Source: Paracoccaceae bacterium (GTDB lineage: Bacteria > Pseudomonadota > Alphaproteobacteria > Rhodobacterales > Rhodobacteraceae). From it: a stretch of DNA of 64,000 nt. The notes under the pieces were generated by a model, which saw only the letters and a list, made by a program, of their open reading frames with translations, made no database searches and was not told the origin of the DNA. The position numbers were made by a program, and so were the translations under genes. Of this stretch, positions 10,897 to 24,963 are shown in pieces (the first letter of the stretch is position 1; every line of letters starts with the position of its first letter). Location of the stretch: positions 1 through 64,000 of the forward strand of contig JAGXGW010000067.1 of the NCBI GenBank assembly GCA_024636555.1. Reading direction: 5' to 3'.

Positions 10897-11247
10897 TCAG
10901 ACCAGTGCCATGCGTTCGGAGCGTTCGGGGTCGGGGAAGGGCCGGTAGAGTGCGAACCGTGCCTCCGCGATCAGGGTATTGACCGCGCGGTAGAGGCTGG
11001 AGACGCGGTCATCCTGTCGGCCCAGCACACGAAACGCCTGATCGAGCTGCGCCAGATCGCGCACCTCCACCTCCAGCAGGAAGTCGCGGTGGCAATCCGA
11101 GGCCAGATTGAGCTTGCGCCGCAACAGGCGCCAGTTCTCGATCACCCCTTCGGATTTGAGATGTGTCATCCACAGGTCAACCGCATTGGCAAAGGCCAGC
11201 GCCTTGGCATCATCCTTGAGATCGATGGAACAGCTATAGAGATTCAT
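10897..11247 (-). CDS. Conserved small protein (DUF6614-like), function unknown
   Basis: This 116-aa soluble protein starts MNLYSCSIDLKDDAKALAFA and has a ferredoxin-like or dabb-like strand-helix pattern (a strand, a helix with LWMTHLKSEGVIENWRLLRRKL, then FLLEVEVRDLAQLDQAF). I recognise it as a protein common in Rhodobacteraceae that I associate with DUF6614; that label is from memory. There is no signal peptide and no catalytic motif. It converges with the M32 peptidase, seven bases apart. Its upstream gap carries the hairpin and repeat element shared with gyrA. Confidence 0.65.
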   Translation of the reverse strand: MNLYSCSIDLKDDAKALAFANAVDLWMTHLKSEGVIENWRLLRRKLNLASDCHRDFLLEVEVRDLAQLDQAFRVLGRQDDRVSSLYRAVNTLIAEARFALYRPFPDPERSERMALV

Positions 11248-11307
11248 TTTCCCCTCCCGGTCAGGGGCTCATCGTGACACCTGCGGGTTACGGTGGGGTT
11301 AATGCAA

Positions 11308-11379
11308 AAGGGGGGCTGTCTGCCCCCCTTCCAAACCCTGCGGGTTTGACCCCCCGAGGATATTTCACGCAAGAAGAAC
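11308..11379 (+). repeat. Hairpin-bearing dispersed element variant next to the gyrA stop
   Basis: A perfect nine-base stem (AAGGGGGGC-TGTCT-GCCCCCCTT) is followed by a second small hairpin (AAACCC-TGC-GGGTTT), then CCCCCGAGGATATTTCACGCAAGAAGAA. The last part matches the core of the two 33-bp elements at 2627 and 57552. It starts or ends a few bases from the gyrA stop and may act as the gyrA terminator. I recall similar G-run hairpin plus 'GATATTT...AAGAAG' elements in many Rhodobacterales genomes. Confidence 0.65.
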
Positions 11380-11385
11380 GCAGGG

Positions 11386-14139
11386 TTATTCGCCCTCTGG
11401 CTCCGGTGCCTCTGCGGTATCCTCGTCACCCTGATCGGCGATCCGCGCGACCGAGACGACGAATTCGTTCTTGGCCGTGTTGAAGACCTTGACCCCGCCG
11501 GCAGAGCGCGAGCGGAAGGAAATCCCCTCCACCGGCACCCGGATCGACTGGCCCTTGGAGGTGGCGAGCATCACCTGATCGTCCAGTTCCACGGGGAAAG
11601 AGGCCACCAGCGCGCCGCCGCGCATCGCTTTGTCCATCGCCGTGACGCCCATGCCGCCGCGTCCGCGCAACGGATAGTCATGGCTGGACGAGAGCTTGCC
11701 CGAGCCGTTGGCCGTGATCGTGAGGATCAGGTTCTCGGCGGCCGACATCTCCACATAGCGTTCGTTGGAGAAGTTGGGATCGGCGGGCGCGTCCTCCTCG
11801 TCGGTTTCGGCCTCGGCATCATCGGCCAGACCGGCCATGGCGCGGCGCATCTTGAGATAGGCGGCGCGCTCCTCGGCTGTGGCCTCGAAATGGCGGATCA
11901 CCGACATCGACACCACACGGTCATCGCCGGACAGGCGGATGCCGCGCACACCGGTGGAATCGCGGCCCTTGAAGACCCGCACATCGGTGGTGGAAAAACG
12001 GATAGCGCGGCCCGAATCCGTGACCAGCATCACATCGTCCTCTTCCGAGCAGATGCGCGCATTCACCAGTTCGACGCCTTCGGGCAGTTTCATCGCGATC
12101 TTGCCGTTGCGCATGACATTGGTGAAATCCGACAGGGCATTGCGCCGCACATCGCCCGCCGACGTGGCGAAGAAGATCTGCAGATCGGCCCATTCACTGT
12201 CAGGCCGGTCCACCGGCATGATCGCGGCGATCGACACGCCCACGGGGATCGGCAGGATATTGACGATCGCCTTGCCCTTGGAGGTCCGACCGCCCAGCGG
12301 CAGCCGCCATGTCTTCAGCTTGTAGACCATGCCATCGGTGGTGAAGAACAAAAGCTGGTCGTGGGTATTGGCCACGAAAAGCGTGGTGACAACATCCTCT
12401 TCCTTGGTCTGCATGCCCGACAGCCCCTTGCCGCCGCGCTTTTGCGCGCGGAAATCGGCCAGCGGAGTCCGTTTGATATAGCCGGCGGAGGTGATGGTCA
12501 CGACCATATCCTCGCGCTCGATCAGGTCCTCGTCTTCCATGTCGCCCGACCAGTCCACGATCTGGGTACGGCGGGGCACGGCGAACAGCTCGCGCACTTC
12601 GCGCAACTCGTCCGAGATGATGCCCATGATCCGCTCGCGGCTGGCGAGGATTTCAAGGTATTCACGAATCTTGGCGGCGAGTTCCTGCAACTCGTCCGTC
12701 ACTTCCTTGACGCCAAGCTGGGTCAGGCGCTGCAGGCGCAGTTCCAGAATCGCGCGGGCCTGTATTTCGGACAGATGGTAGGTGCCGTCCTCGTTGACCG
12801 TATGGGTCGGATCGTCGATGAGACGGATATATTCGGCAATGTCGCGGGCGGGCCATGCCCGTGTCATCAGCCGCTCGCGGGCATCTGCGGCATCGGCGGA
12901 GGCGCGGATCGTGGCCACGACCTCGTCGACATTGGTGACGGCCACGGCCAGTCCGCACAGGATATGGCTGCGCTCGCGCGCCTTGCGCAGGTCATAGGCC
13001 GTGCGCCGGGCCACAACCTCTTCGCGGAACGCGATGAAGGACGACAGGAAGCGGCGCAGAGTCAACTGCTCCGGGCGGCCACCGTTCAGCGCCAGCATGT
13101 TACAGCCGAAATAGGTCTGCATCGGGGTGAAGCGGTAAAGCTGGTTCAGCACCACTTCGGGGGTGGCATCGCGTTTCAGCTCGATCACCACGCGCACGCC
13201 GTTGCGATCGCTTTCGTCCTGCACGTGGCTGACGCCCTCGATCTTCTTGTCACGCACCTGCTCGGCGATCTTCTCGATCATGGAGGCCTTGTTGACCTGA
13301 TAGGGGATCTGGTCGACGATGATGGCGTAGCGGTCCTTGCGGATCTCCTCGATCCGGGTCTTGGCGCGGATGATGACCGAGCCGCGCCCCTCAAGATAGG
13401 CTTTGCGCGCACCGGAGCGGCCCAGCATCAGCGCGCCCGTGGGGAAATCCGGCCCCGGCACATATTCGATCAGGTCTTCCGTGGTCAGATCGGGGTTTTC
13501 GATCAGCGCCAGCGTCGCGTCGATCACCTCGCCCAGATTATGGGGCGGAATGTTCGTGGCCATGCCGACGGCAATGCCGCCCGCGCCATTGACCAGCATG
13601 TTCGGAAAGCGTGCGGGCAGCACCGTGGGTTCACGGTCCTTGCCATCGTAATTGTCCTGAAAATTGACTGTGTCACGGTCGATATCGGCCAGCAGGAAGG
13701 CGGCGGGCTTGTCCATCCGGACTTCGGTGTAGCGCATGGCGGCGGCGTTATCGCCGTCCATGGAGCCGAAATTGCCCTGACCGTCCAGCAACGGCAACGA
13801 CATCGAGAAATCCTGCGCCATCCGCACCAGCGCGTCATAGATCGCGGAATCGCCGTGGGGGTGGTATTTACCCATCACATCGCCGACGGCGCGCGCGGAT
13901 TTGCGGTAGGGTTTGTCGTGTGTGTTTCCTGCCTCGTGCATGGCATAAAGGATGCGGCGGTGCACAGGTTTCAGGCCATCGCGCAGATCGGGAATCGCGC
14001 GGCTGACGATCACGCTCATCGCATAATCGAGGTAGGAGGTCTTCATCTCCTCGGTGATCGAGATGGAGGGGCCATCGTAGACGTAACGTGCGGGCACGTT
14101 TTCGTCTTCGTTTTCAGGAGTTTCCGGCGTGTCGCTCAC
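11386..14139 (-). CDS. gyrA: DNA gyrase subunit A
   Basis: GyrA is the DNA-cleaving subunit of gyrase, which introduces negative supercoils. At 917 aa it is full length. The N-terminal winged-helix region carries [20 protein letters not shown], in which the quinolone-determining positions equivalent to E. coli Ser83 and Asp87 are unchanged. The catalytic tyrosine lies in [10 protein letters not shown]. The C-terminal beta-propeller repeats contain a GyrA-box-like segment ([13 protein letters not shown]). An acidic insertion ([16 protein letters not shown]) sits before the last propeller blades. The gene stands alone. The repeat element immediately after its stop is the likely terminator. Confidence 0.98.
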   Translation of the reverse strand: MSDTPETPENEDENVPARYVYDGPSISITEEMKTSYLDYAMSVIVSRAIPDLRDGLKPVHRRILYAMHEAGNTHDKPYRKSARAVGDVMGKYHPHGDSAIYDALVRMAQDFSMSLPLLDGQGNFGSMDGDNAAAMRYTEVRMDKPAAFLLADIDRDTVNFQDNYDGKDREPTVLPARFPNMLVNGAGGIAVGMATNIPPHNLGEVIDATLALIENPDLTTEDLIEYVPGPDFPTGALMLGRSGARKAYLEGRGSVIIRAKTRIEEIRKDRYAIIVDQIPYQVNKASMIEKIAEQVRDKKIEGVSHVQDESDRNGVRVVIELKRDATPEVVLNQLYRFTPMQTYFGCNMLALNGGRPEQLTLRRFLSSFIAFREEVVARRTAYDLRKARERSHILCGLAVAVTNVDEVVATIRASADAADARERLMTRAWPARDIAEYIRLIDDPTHTVNEDGTYHLSEIQARAILELRLQRLTQLGVKEVTDELQELAAKIREYLEILASRERIMGIISDELREVRELFAVPRRTQIVDWSGDMEDEDLIEREDMVVTITSAGYIKRTPLADFRAQKRGGKGLSGMQTKEEDVVTTLFVANTHDQLLFFTTDGMVYKLKTWRLPLGGRTSKGKAIVNILPIPVGVSIAAIMPVDRPDSEWADLQIFFATSAGDVRRNALSDFTNVMRNGKIAMKLPEGVELVNARICSEEDDVMLVTDSGRAIRFSTTDVRVFKGRDSTGVRGIRLSGDDRVVSMSVIRHFEATAEERAAYLKMRRAMAGLADDAEAETDEEDAPADPNFSNERYVEMSAAENLILTITANGSGKLSSSHDYPLRGRGGMGVTAMDKAMRGGALVASFPVELDDQVMLATSKGQSIRVPVEGISFRSRSAGGVKVFNTAKNEFVVSVARIADQGDEDTAEAPEPEGE

Positions 14140-14332
14140 GTGATTTAACCGCTCTGTCCAGTTTCACTATATCTTGTTGGCCGGACTATAACAGAGGCCG
14201 GATCTGGGGTGCAATGGTGCAAGGCCACCCCATTTGGCAGCCATGCTTCATGACTGCTAACATACTGTTTTAATTGAAAAGTAATTTAAGCTTGGCATGA
14301 TTGAATAAGCGAGTCGCAGAAAGGGACCACTC

Positions 14333-14602
14333 ATGCAGGCTTCAGACACCGAATTGATGCTCAAAGGCTACGGGTTGACCACAGCCGAATTCTTTTACCG
14401 GATGCCGGATTACACCTCCGTGCTGAACACATTCGTCTGGCAGGATTACGATATCGCGCCGGATCATCCACGGCTGTTCAAGTTCATCGACTACTGGAAG
14501 TCCGAGATCGAGGGGCCGCTGCATTCGGTGCGCTTCACCCATCGCAAGATGATCTCGCCGGGGGAGTGGCGCAATGTCGTGGGGGAATTTACCCTGCATT
14601 GA
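14333..14602 (+). CDS. Usg family protein
   Basis: This 89-aa protein matches the Usg-like family of alphaproteobacteria, first named for a gene upstream of trpF in Caulobacter: LMLKGYGLTTAEFFYRMPDY, FVWQDYDIAPDHPRLFKFIDYW and SVRFTHRKMISPGEWR. The molecular function is unknown. Here it is not next to trp genes. It is divergent from gyrA across a 193-base AT-rich gap that must hold both promoters and is followed by two hairpins. Confidence 0.85.
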   Translation: MQASDTELMLKGYGLTTAEFFYRMPDYTSVLNTFVWQDYDIAPDHPRLFKFIDYWKSEIEGPLHSVRFTHRKMISPGEWRNVVGEFTLH

Positions 14603-14649
14603 TCACCCTCAGGGGTGGTCAGGCACGGCGCGGGAGCATTCCCCGCGCC
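14600..14649 (+). terminator. Double hairpin after usg
   Basis: A near-palindrome TGATCACCCTCAGGGGTGGTCA overlaps the usg stop, followed by the perfect stem GGCGCGGG-AGCATTC-CCCGCGCC at 14627-14649. There is no U-run, so this may terminate weakly or protect the 3' end. It sits between the convergent usg and SYLF genes. Confidence 0.5.
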
Positions 14650-14680
14650 AGAGGCCCGACATATCCTGTCATTGGGCCGG

Positions 14681-15241
14681 TCAGGGGATGATGCGGGTGT
14701 ATTTGACGCCTTCCAGCGTTGCGCCCACCATCAGACCGGCCTGACCGAAGATCACGGCCAGCACAGGCGAGGTGGAGGTTGTTGTCTCGGCGCGGATATT
14801 CTCGGCCTGATCGTTCAGCACATAGCCGACATCGGCACCTGCCGCCCAGCCGGAGGAGCGCCGGAACCGTTGCAAGGCATCCTCCGTCATGAAGAACAGC
14901 ACATGGGCGAATTGCTGCGCCCCGATCTGCAGGCCGAAGGTACCTTTGGTGGCGGAGTAATAATCGACCGTGGTGTTGCCCACCTTGAGCGCGCCGCGCC
15001 CGTAACCGCCGCCGATGCCAAATCCCGCCTCTGTGATCAACGGCATGACCAGCTGGCCCACCGATTTCTCGGCCAGATCGCGGGTATTGGGATAGGTGTT
15101 GTAAAGGTAGTTCAACGTGGCATCGACACGGTTGTCGATCACGGCCGATCCAGGACTGCCGATACCGTTGCCGCAGGCCGCCGTGACGCTGACACCCGCC
15201 AGCGCCGAAAGCGTGAAAGTCCGTCTACTCATCTGGGTCAT
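14681..15241 (-). CDS. SYLF/YSC84-domain lipoprotein
   Basis: The protein has 186 aa. The N-terminus MSRRTFTLSALAGVSVTAACGNG has a twin-arginine-like start and a lipobox ending in Cys (TAAC), indicating an exported lipoprotein. The rest matches the SYLF (YSC84) lipid-binding domain: GFGIGGGYGRGALKVGN, YYSATKGTFGLQIGAQ and a C-terminal GLMVGATLEGVKYTRI. SYLF proteins bind membranes in eukaryotes, but the bacterial role is unclear. The start could also be the second Met nine bases on. It is convergent with usg. Confidence 0.85.
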   Translation of the reverse strand: MTQMSRRTFTLSALAGVSVTAACGNGIGSPGSAVIDNRVDATLNYLYNTYPNTRDLAEKSVGQLVMPLITEAGFGIGGGYGRGALKVGNTTVDYYSATKGTFGLQIGAQQFAHVLFFMTEDALQRFRRSSGWAAGADVGYVLNDQAENIRAETTTSTSPVLAVIFGQAGLMVGATLEGVKYTRIIP

Positions 15242-15428
15242 ATCTGTGCCTGTTCTGTTGTGTGTATGGATCTGCTGCCATGCCGGATGTTCTGCGTGCC
15301 CCGGCTATGCCTCAAGATAGATGCAAAAGGGTCCAATGTCACCATTGCTTGTGTCGGCACGGGCCATGGGCACGTGCAACGGCGAATTGCCGCCATGGAT
15401 TTTGCACATGGCGGCGTCCGCCACCGTT

Positions 15429-16442
<1,014 letters not shown>

Positions 16443-16530
16443 TCACTGTGATCGTGATGTTGAGAAGTTTATCATGCGTGGCATGGATATTGCCGCATCT
16501 CAAGGGTAGGAATTGCCAAAGTTCGCGGCT

Positions 16531-17097
16531 ATGGAAGCGTGCGATATTGAAAAGGCGTCGATTTTGGACTGGTTCAGCTCCGTAACCGAAGTGATCAACC
16601 TTCGATCCTTTTCCAATCTGTGGTATTGGATCATGCTCGCGTTCCTGTGGTCCACCGCCAGCCACTGGGTGCTGGGCGTACCCTATGACATCGTCACCCG
16701 CGCCGCAGCCCAGGGCGGCGAGGCCGAGGCGGATCTGGCGGATATCGTCAGGGTCAATGTGAACCGCCTGATCTATATCGTGGATGTGTCCGGCCTGTGG
16801 ATCGTCGGTTTTGGTACGTTCTTTCTGTCTTTTCTGGGGTTGAGCGGGTTTGTCTACGGGTTCCAGCTGGCGCAGGCGGTGTTTCTGCTGGCCTTCCCGA
16901 TGTCGCTGGTCGGCTTGCTCAGCTTTCGCACGGCAAAGCGGCTGCAACGCGATGCGCTTCACGGTGCCGCACTGCGCCGCGCCCTGACACGACACCGCAT
17001 CGCGACGCAGGTGATCGGCATGATCTCCATTTTCATCACGGCTTTATGGGGCATGTACCAGAACCTGACCTATATGATGCCAAACCCTCTTCTCTGA
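16531..17097 (+). CDS. Predicted integral membrane protein, function unknown
   Basis: This protein of about 188 aa has four likely membrane segments (around LWYWIMLAFLWSTASHWVL, VSGLWIVGFGTFFLSFLG, AQAVFLLAFPMSLVGLL and VIGMISIFITALWGMY). I know it as a conserved Rhodobacterales protein near mfd but cannot assign a role. The start is ambiguous: TTG at 16513 follows an AAGGG site, ATG at 16531 has none, and TTG at 16564 fits the usual family N-terminus. It ends 19 bases before mfd, so it is probably in the same transcript. Confidence 0.7.
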   Translation: MEACDIEKASILDWFSSVTEVINLRSFSNLWYWIMLAFLWSTASHWVLGVPYDIVTRAAAQGGEAEADLADIVRVNVNRLIYIVDVSGLWIVGFGTFFLSFLGLSGFVYGFQLAQAVFLLAFPMSLVGLLSFRTAKRLQRDALHGAALRRALTRHRIATQVIGMISIFITALWGMYQNLTYMMPNPLL

Positions 17098-17116
17098 CCA
17101 CCGGAACAAGCGCGCC

Positions 17117-20581
<3,465 letters not shown>

Positions 20582-20590
20582 CGGCAAACG

Positions 20591-20625
20591 AAAAGCGCGC
20601 GGCTGAACACCAGTCCGCGCGCTTT
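20591..20625 (+). terminator. Hairpin terminator after mfd
   Basis: An eleven-base perfect stem (AAAGCGCGCGG / CCGCGCGCTTT) with a 12-base loop lies ten bases after the mfd stop. It is symmetric, so it can serve both mfd and the convergent 74-aa gene. Confidence 0.75.
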
Positions 20626-20667
20626 CACTGTTCCAAAAATACTCAAAACATCATTTTCACCAGATTC

Positions 20668-20892
20668 TTACGGGGCGGTCTTTCCCTTGGCCAGCCGCTC
20701 TGCCAGCAGTTTGCGCGCCCGCGCCTCGGCGGTGCGGACGCGGATCGAGGTCATGAAAGCCTCCTGCGTGACGGTGGAGGAGGTACTGAGCGTTTTCGCG
20801 ATCGCCTCGATCAGCGTGTCGTCGCCCAGTTCATCCACAGCCGCAAGGACATCACGGGCCAGTGCATCAGCGAGATCTTCTGTCACGCTCAT
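20668..20892 (-). CDS. Small conserved hypothetical protein
   Basis: This is a 74-aa, mostly helical, charged protein (VTEDLADALARDVLAAVDELGDD, then TVTQEAFMTSIRVRTAEARARKLLAERL). It has no signal peptide, membrane segment or known motif, and I do not recognise a function. It begins five bases after the end of the alpha/beta hydrolase on the same strand, so the two are very likely one transcript ending at the shared terminator with mfd. Confidence 0.7.
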   Translation of the reverse strand: MSVTEDLADALARDVLAAVDELGDDTLIEAIAKTLSTSSTVTQEAFMTSIRVRTAEARARKLLAERLAKGKTAP

Positions 20893-20896
20893 GAGG

Positions 20897-21553
20897 TTAC
20901 CGCGTGCTTTCGGTCAGGCGGCGTTTGACGTAATCCGACACCGAGCCGATCATGTGGTCCATATGGCCGGGCGCATCAAAGAAATGGCCCGCGCCCTCGA
21001 CCTGCTCGTGCGTCACCGTGATGCCGCGCTGCTCGTGCAACTTGCCGACAAGGCTTGTGGTATCAGCGGGCGGTGCGACGCGGTCGGCCGTGCCGTTGAT
21101 CACCAGACCGGAGGCCGGGCAGGGTGCGAGGAACGAGAAGTCATACATATTGGCGGGCGGAGAGACCGAGATGAAGCCCGTGATCTCGGGCCGCCGCATC
21201 AGAAGCTGCATTCCGATCCATGCGCCGAACGAGAAACCCGCGACCCAGCAATGTTTGGAATTGTTGTTCATGGATTGCAGATAATCGAGCGCCGAGGCGG
21301 CATCGGACAGCTCGCCGATCCCCTGATCATACTCGCCCTGACTGCGTCCGACACCGCGGAAATTGAAACGCAGCACGGTGAAGCCCATATTGTAGAACGC
21401 GTAATGCAGGTTATAGACGACCTTGTTGTTCATCGTGCCGCCGAATTGCGGATGCGGATGCAGGATGATGGCAATCGGGGCGTCGCGTTCCTTTTGGGGA
21501 TGATACCGGCCTTCGAGCCGGCCTTCGGGGCCGGGAAATATAACCTCGGGCAT
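20897..21553 (-). CDS. Alpha/beta hydrolase (dienelactone hydrolase-like)
   Basis: This 218-aa cytosolic hydrolase has the oxyanion-loop pattern LHPHPQFGGTMNN, the strand-helix LRFNFRGVGRSQGEYDQG, the nucleophile elbow VAGFSFGAWIG (GFSFG, Ser), the acid region NGTADRVAPPADT and the catalytic His in GAGHFFDAP. Substrates are unknown. The ORF track starts at 21586, but the family N-terminus MPEVIFPGPEGR points to the ATG at 21553. Homologues often sit next to iscR-suf loci in Rhodobacterales; here it is divergent from iscR and shares its control region. Confidence 0.85.
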   Translation of the reverse strand: MPEVIFPGPEGRLEGRYHPQKERDAPIAIILHPHPQFGGTMNNKVVYNLHYAFYNMGFTVLRFNFRGVGRSQGEYDQGIGELSDAASALDYLQSMNNNSKHCWVAGFSFGAWIGMQLLMRRPEITGFISVSPPANMYDFSFLAPCPASGLVINGTADRVAPPADTTSLVGKLHEQRGITVTHEQVEGAGHFFDAPGHMDHMIGSVSDYVKRRLTESTR

Positions 21554-21591
21554 GGTGGATATGTGTCTCCTGCAGGGGTGGGGCAATTAAT

Positions 21592-21630
21592 CTTGACGAA
21601 ATTGCTCAAGCACCTTAGAACGTTTCTAAA
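21592..21630 (+). promoter_or_regulatory. iscR-suf promoter with two superposed iron-type operators
   Basis: A sigma-70-like promoter is TTGACG (21593-21598), 17 bases, TAGAAC (21616-21621). The -35 lies in the dyad CTTGA-N9-TCAAG (21592-21610), which fits the TGA-N9-TCA iron box of RirA/IscR type. The -10 lies in CTTAGAA-CGT-TTCTAAA (21614-21630), one base off the Irr 'ICE' inverted repeat. This is the only obvious promoter for the iscR-suf operon. Assignment is by consensus comparison. Confidence 0.7.
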
Positions 21631-21710
21631 TGAGTTGTCGGCGTTGCACCGGGTTCTCGCGAGATAAGCCCTGCACCCCGTCACGTCAATGTGTTCACGA
21701 AAGCAAGCCC

Positions 21711-22184
21711 ATGAAACTTAGCACCAAGGGCCGATATGCGATGGTCGCACTGGCCGATATCGCGCTGCAACCGGTGGGAACACTGGTAACGCTGGGGGAG
21801 ATTTCCAAGCGGCAGAATGTGTCCTTGCCCTATCTGGAGCAGTTGTTCGTCAAGCTGCGTCGGGCCGGATTGGTCGACTCGGTGCGCGGCCCCGGTGGTG
21901 GCTACAGGCTGGCGCGCCCGGCCAGCGAGATCCGTGTGGTCGAGGTGCTGGGAGCGGTGGACGAGACCGTCGATGCGATGCATCGCGGCGAAGGCGCCAG
22001 CGGGGCCGTCTCGGGCAGTCGCGCGCAATCGGTGACAAACCGGCTGTGGGAAGGACTGAGCGCGCAGGTCTATGTCTATCTGCACCAGACAAGGCTGTCG
22101 GATGTGGTGCGCAACGATCTGGCCCCGTGTCCGGCGGTGCCGTCGCTGTTTTCCATGCCCGTGGTGGATGAGGCGGCGGGCTGA
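21711..22184 (+). CDS. iscR: Rrf2-family regulator IscR (cysteine-poor form)
   Basis: This Rrf2-type winged-helix repressor/activator controls Fe-S cluster assembly genes. The N-terminus MKLSTKGRYAMVALADIALQ and helix-turn-helix EISKRQNVSLPYLEQLFVKL with the wing SVRGPGGGYRLARP are typical. The segment that holds three cluster-binding cysteines in E. coli IscR reads VDAMHRGEGASGAVSGSRAQ here and has none. The only cysteine in the 157 aa is in LAPCPAV near the C-terminus. This agrees with the unusual single-cysteine ligation described for Rhodobacter IscR. The ATG at 21711 is the family start; the ORF track over-extends to 21630. It heads the suf operon. Confidence 0.9.
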   Translation: MKLSTKGRYAMVALADIALQPVGTLVTLGEISKRQNVSLPYLEQLFVKLRRAGLVDSVRGPGGGYRLARPASEIRVVEVLGAVDETVDAMHRGEGASGAVSGSRAQSVTNRLWEGLSAQVYVYLHQTRLSDVVRNDLAPCPAVPSLFSMPVVDEAAG

Positions 22185-22217
22185 TTTACGTATTTACGGC
22201 AAGGTAAAGGGGTGCTT

Positions 22218-23258
22218 GTGAGAGCCTATCTGGATCATAACGCGACAACGCCGCTGCGCCCCGAGGCGCGGGCGGCGATGGTGTGCGCGATGGACAGCCT
22301 TGGCAATCCATCCTCGGCCCATGCCGAAGGGCGCGCGGCCAAGTCGCTGCTGGAGACGGCGCGGGCGCAGGTGGCGGCGGCTCTGGGAGCCGAGGGCGCG
22401 GATGTGATCTTTACCTCCGGCGCGACGGAGGCTGCGGCTTTGGCGCTGGCGGGCAGGGGCCTGCACGGTGCGGCCGTCGAGCACGAGGCGGTGTCCGCTT
22501 GGGTCGCGTGCGATCTGGCGGTGGATGGTCAGGGCCGCGTCACGGTGCCTGATCCGGGCCGGAGCACACTGCAACTGGCCAATTCGGAAACCGGCGTGAT
22601 CCAGACCTTGCCCGAGGGGCTTGCCGTCTCCGACATGACACAGGCGTTCGGCAAGCTGCCGCTGGCCTTCAACTGGTCGGGCTGCACGATGGCGCTGGTC
22701 TCGGCGCACAAGCTGGGCGGCCCCAAGGGGATCGGTGCGCTGATCGTGAAGCGCGGCACCGATCTGGCGGCGCAACTGCGCGGTGGCGGGCAGGAACAGG
22801 GACGGCGCGCGGGCACCGAGAACATCATCGGGATCGCCGGTTTCGGCGCTGCGGCAGAGGCTGCGGCGCGCGATTTGGCCAATGGTGTCTGGGCGCGGGT
22901 TGCGGAACTTAGAAATATTCTAGAAAAGACCATTGAGGCTGAGGCCGCAGGGACTATTTTTATAGGACAGGGCGCGGAACGTTTGCCGAATACCAGTTGT
23001 TTTGCCACGCCCGGCTGGAAGAACGAGACGCAGGTGATGCAGATGGATCTGGCAGGTTTCGCCATCTCCGCAGGCTCGGCCTGCTCCAGCGGCAAACTGC
23101 GCGCAAGCCCTGTGCTGAGCGCGATGGGATACGGGGAAGATGTGGCGAGCGGTGCGATCCGCGTGTCGCTCTCGCCCCTGACGACGACAGACGAGGTGAT
23201 GCGCTTTGCCGAGACATGGCTGGCCAAACACCGCAGATTTGCCGCGCGAGCGGCCTAG
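22218..23258 (+). CDS. Cysteine desulfurase, IscS/NifS-like (class I)
   Basis: This PLP enzyme takes sulfur from cysteine as a persulfide for Fe-S clusters. The sequence YLDHNATTPLRPEAR near the N-terminus, the PLP lysine in VSAHKLGGPKGIGALIV and the flexible catalytic-cysteine loop SAGSACSSGKLR mark a class I enzyme, unlike the class II SufS later in the operon. At 346 aa it is somewhat shorter than E. coli IscS and has a short C-terminus. The GTG at 22218 is preferred because it gives MRAYLDHN with AAAGGGG just upstream. Codons 231-248 are unusually AT-rich and contain an Irr-box-like palindrome. Confidence 0.92.
   Translation: MRAYLDHNATTPLRPEARAAMVCAMDSLGNPSSAHAEGRAAKSLLETARAQVAAALGAEGADVIFTSGATEAAALALAGRGLHGAAVEHEAVSAWVACDLAVDGQGRVTVPDPGRSTLQLANSETGVIQTLPEGLAVSDMTQAFGKLPLAFNWSGCTMALVSAHKLGGPKGIGALIVKRGTDLAAQLRGGGQEQGRRAGTENIIGIAGFGAAAEAAARDLANGVWARVAELRNILEKTIEAEAAGTIFIGQGAERLPNTSCFATPGWKNETQVMQMDLAGFAISAGSACSSGKLRASPVLSAMGYGEDVASGAIRVSLSPLTTTDEVMRFAETWLAKHRRFAARAA
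22908..22924 (+). promoter_or_regulatory. Irr/ICE-like palindrome inside the desulfurase gene
   Basis: CTTAGAA-ATA-TTCTAGA has the same 7-3-7 architecture as the operator in front of iscR, two bases off the TTTAGAA-N3-TTCTAAA consensus. It is written with rare codons (CTT AGA AAT ATT CTA GAA) in a gene otherwise rich in GC-ending codons. It lies about 400 bases before sufB. Its role is inferred. Confidence 0.4.
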
Positions 23259-23315
23259 ACAGACAGACGCGAAGCCAAGACGCAAACCAAGACGGCGCGA
23301 ACAGGAGTAATGGGC

Positions 23316-24836
<1,521 letters not shown>

Positions 24837-24963
24837 GGCCGGAGCACCGGCCTCATGCGTGGGACATCCGAATGACTGTTGCAGGATATGACCTGATTGC
24901 GGCTCAGGCTGGCGGTTACGGGCGCGCGGAGGCGCGCCTGTTCCGGTCAGGCATGGTGGCCGC

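Noticed and set aside
11680-14148. 822-aa plus-strand ORF opposite gyrA
   Set aside because: Pure antisense shadow of gyrA with His/Gly/Asp-rich low-information sequence.
14260-14300. CtrA box or sigma-54 promoter before usg
   Set aside because: The two TTAA units are 12 bases apart rather than 7, and TTGGCATG lacks the downstream TTGC at the right spacing.
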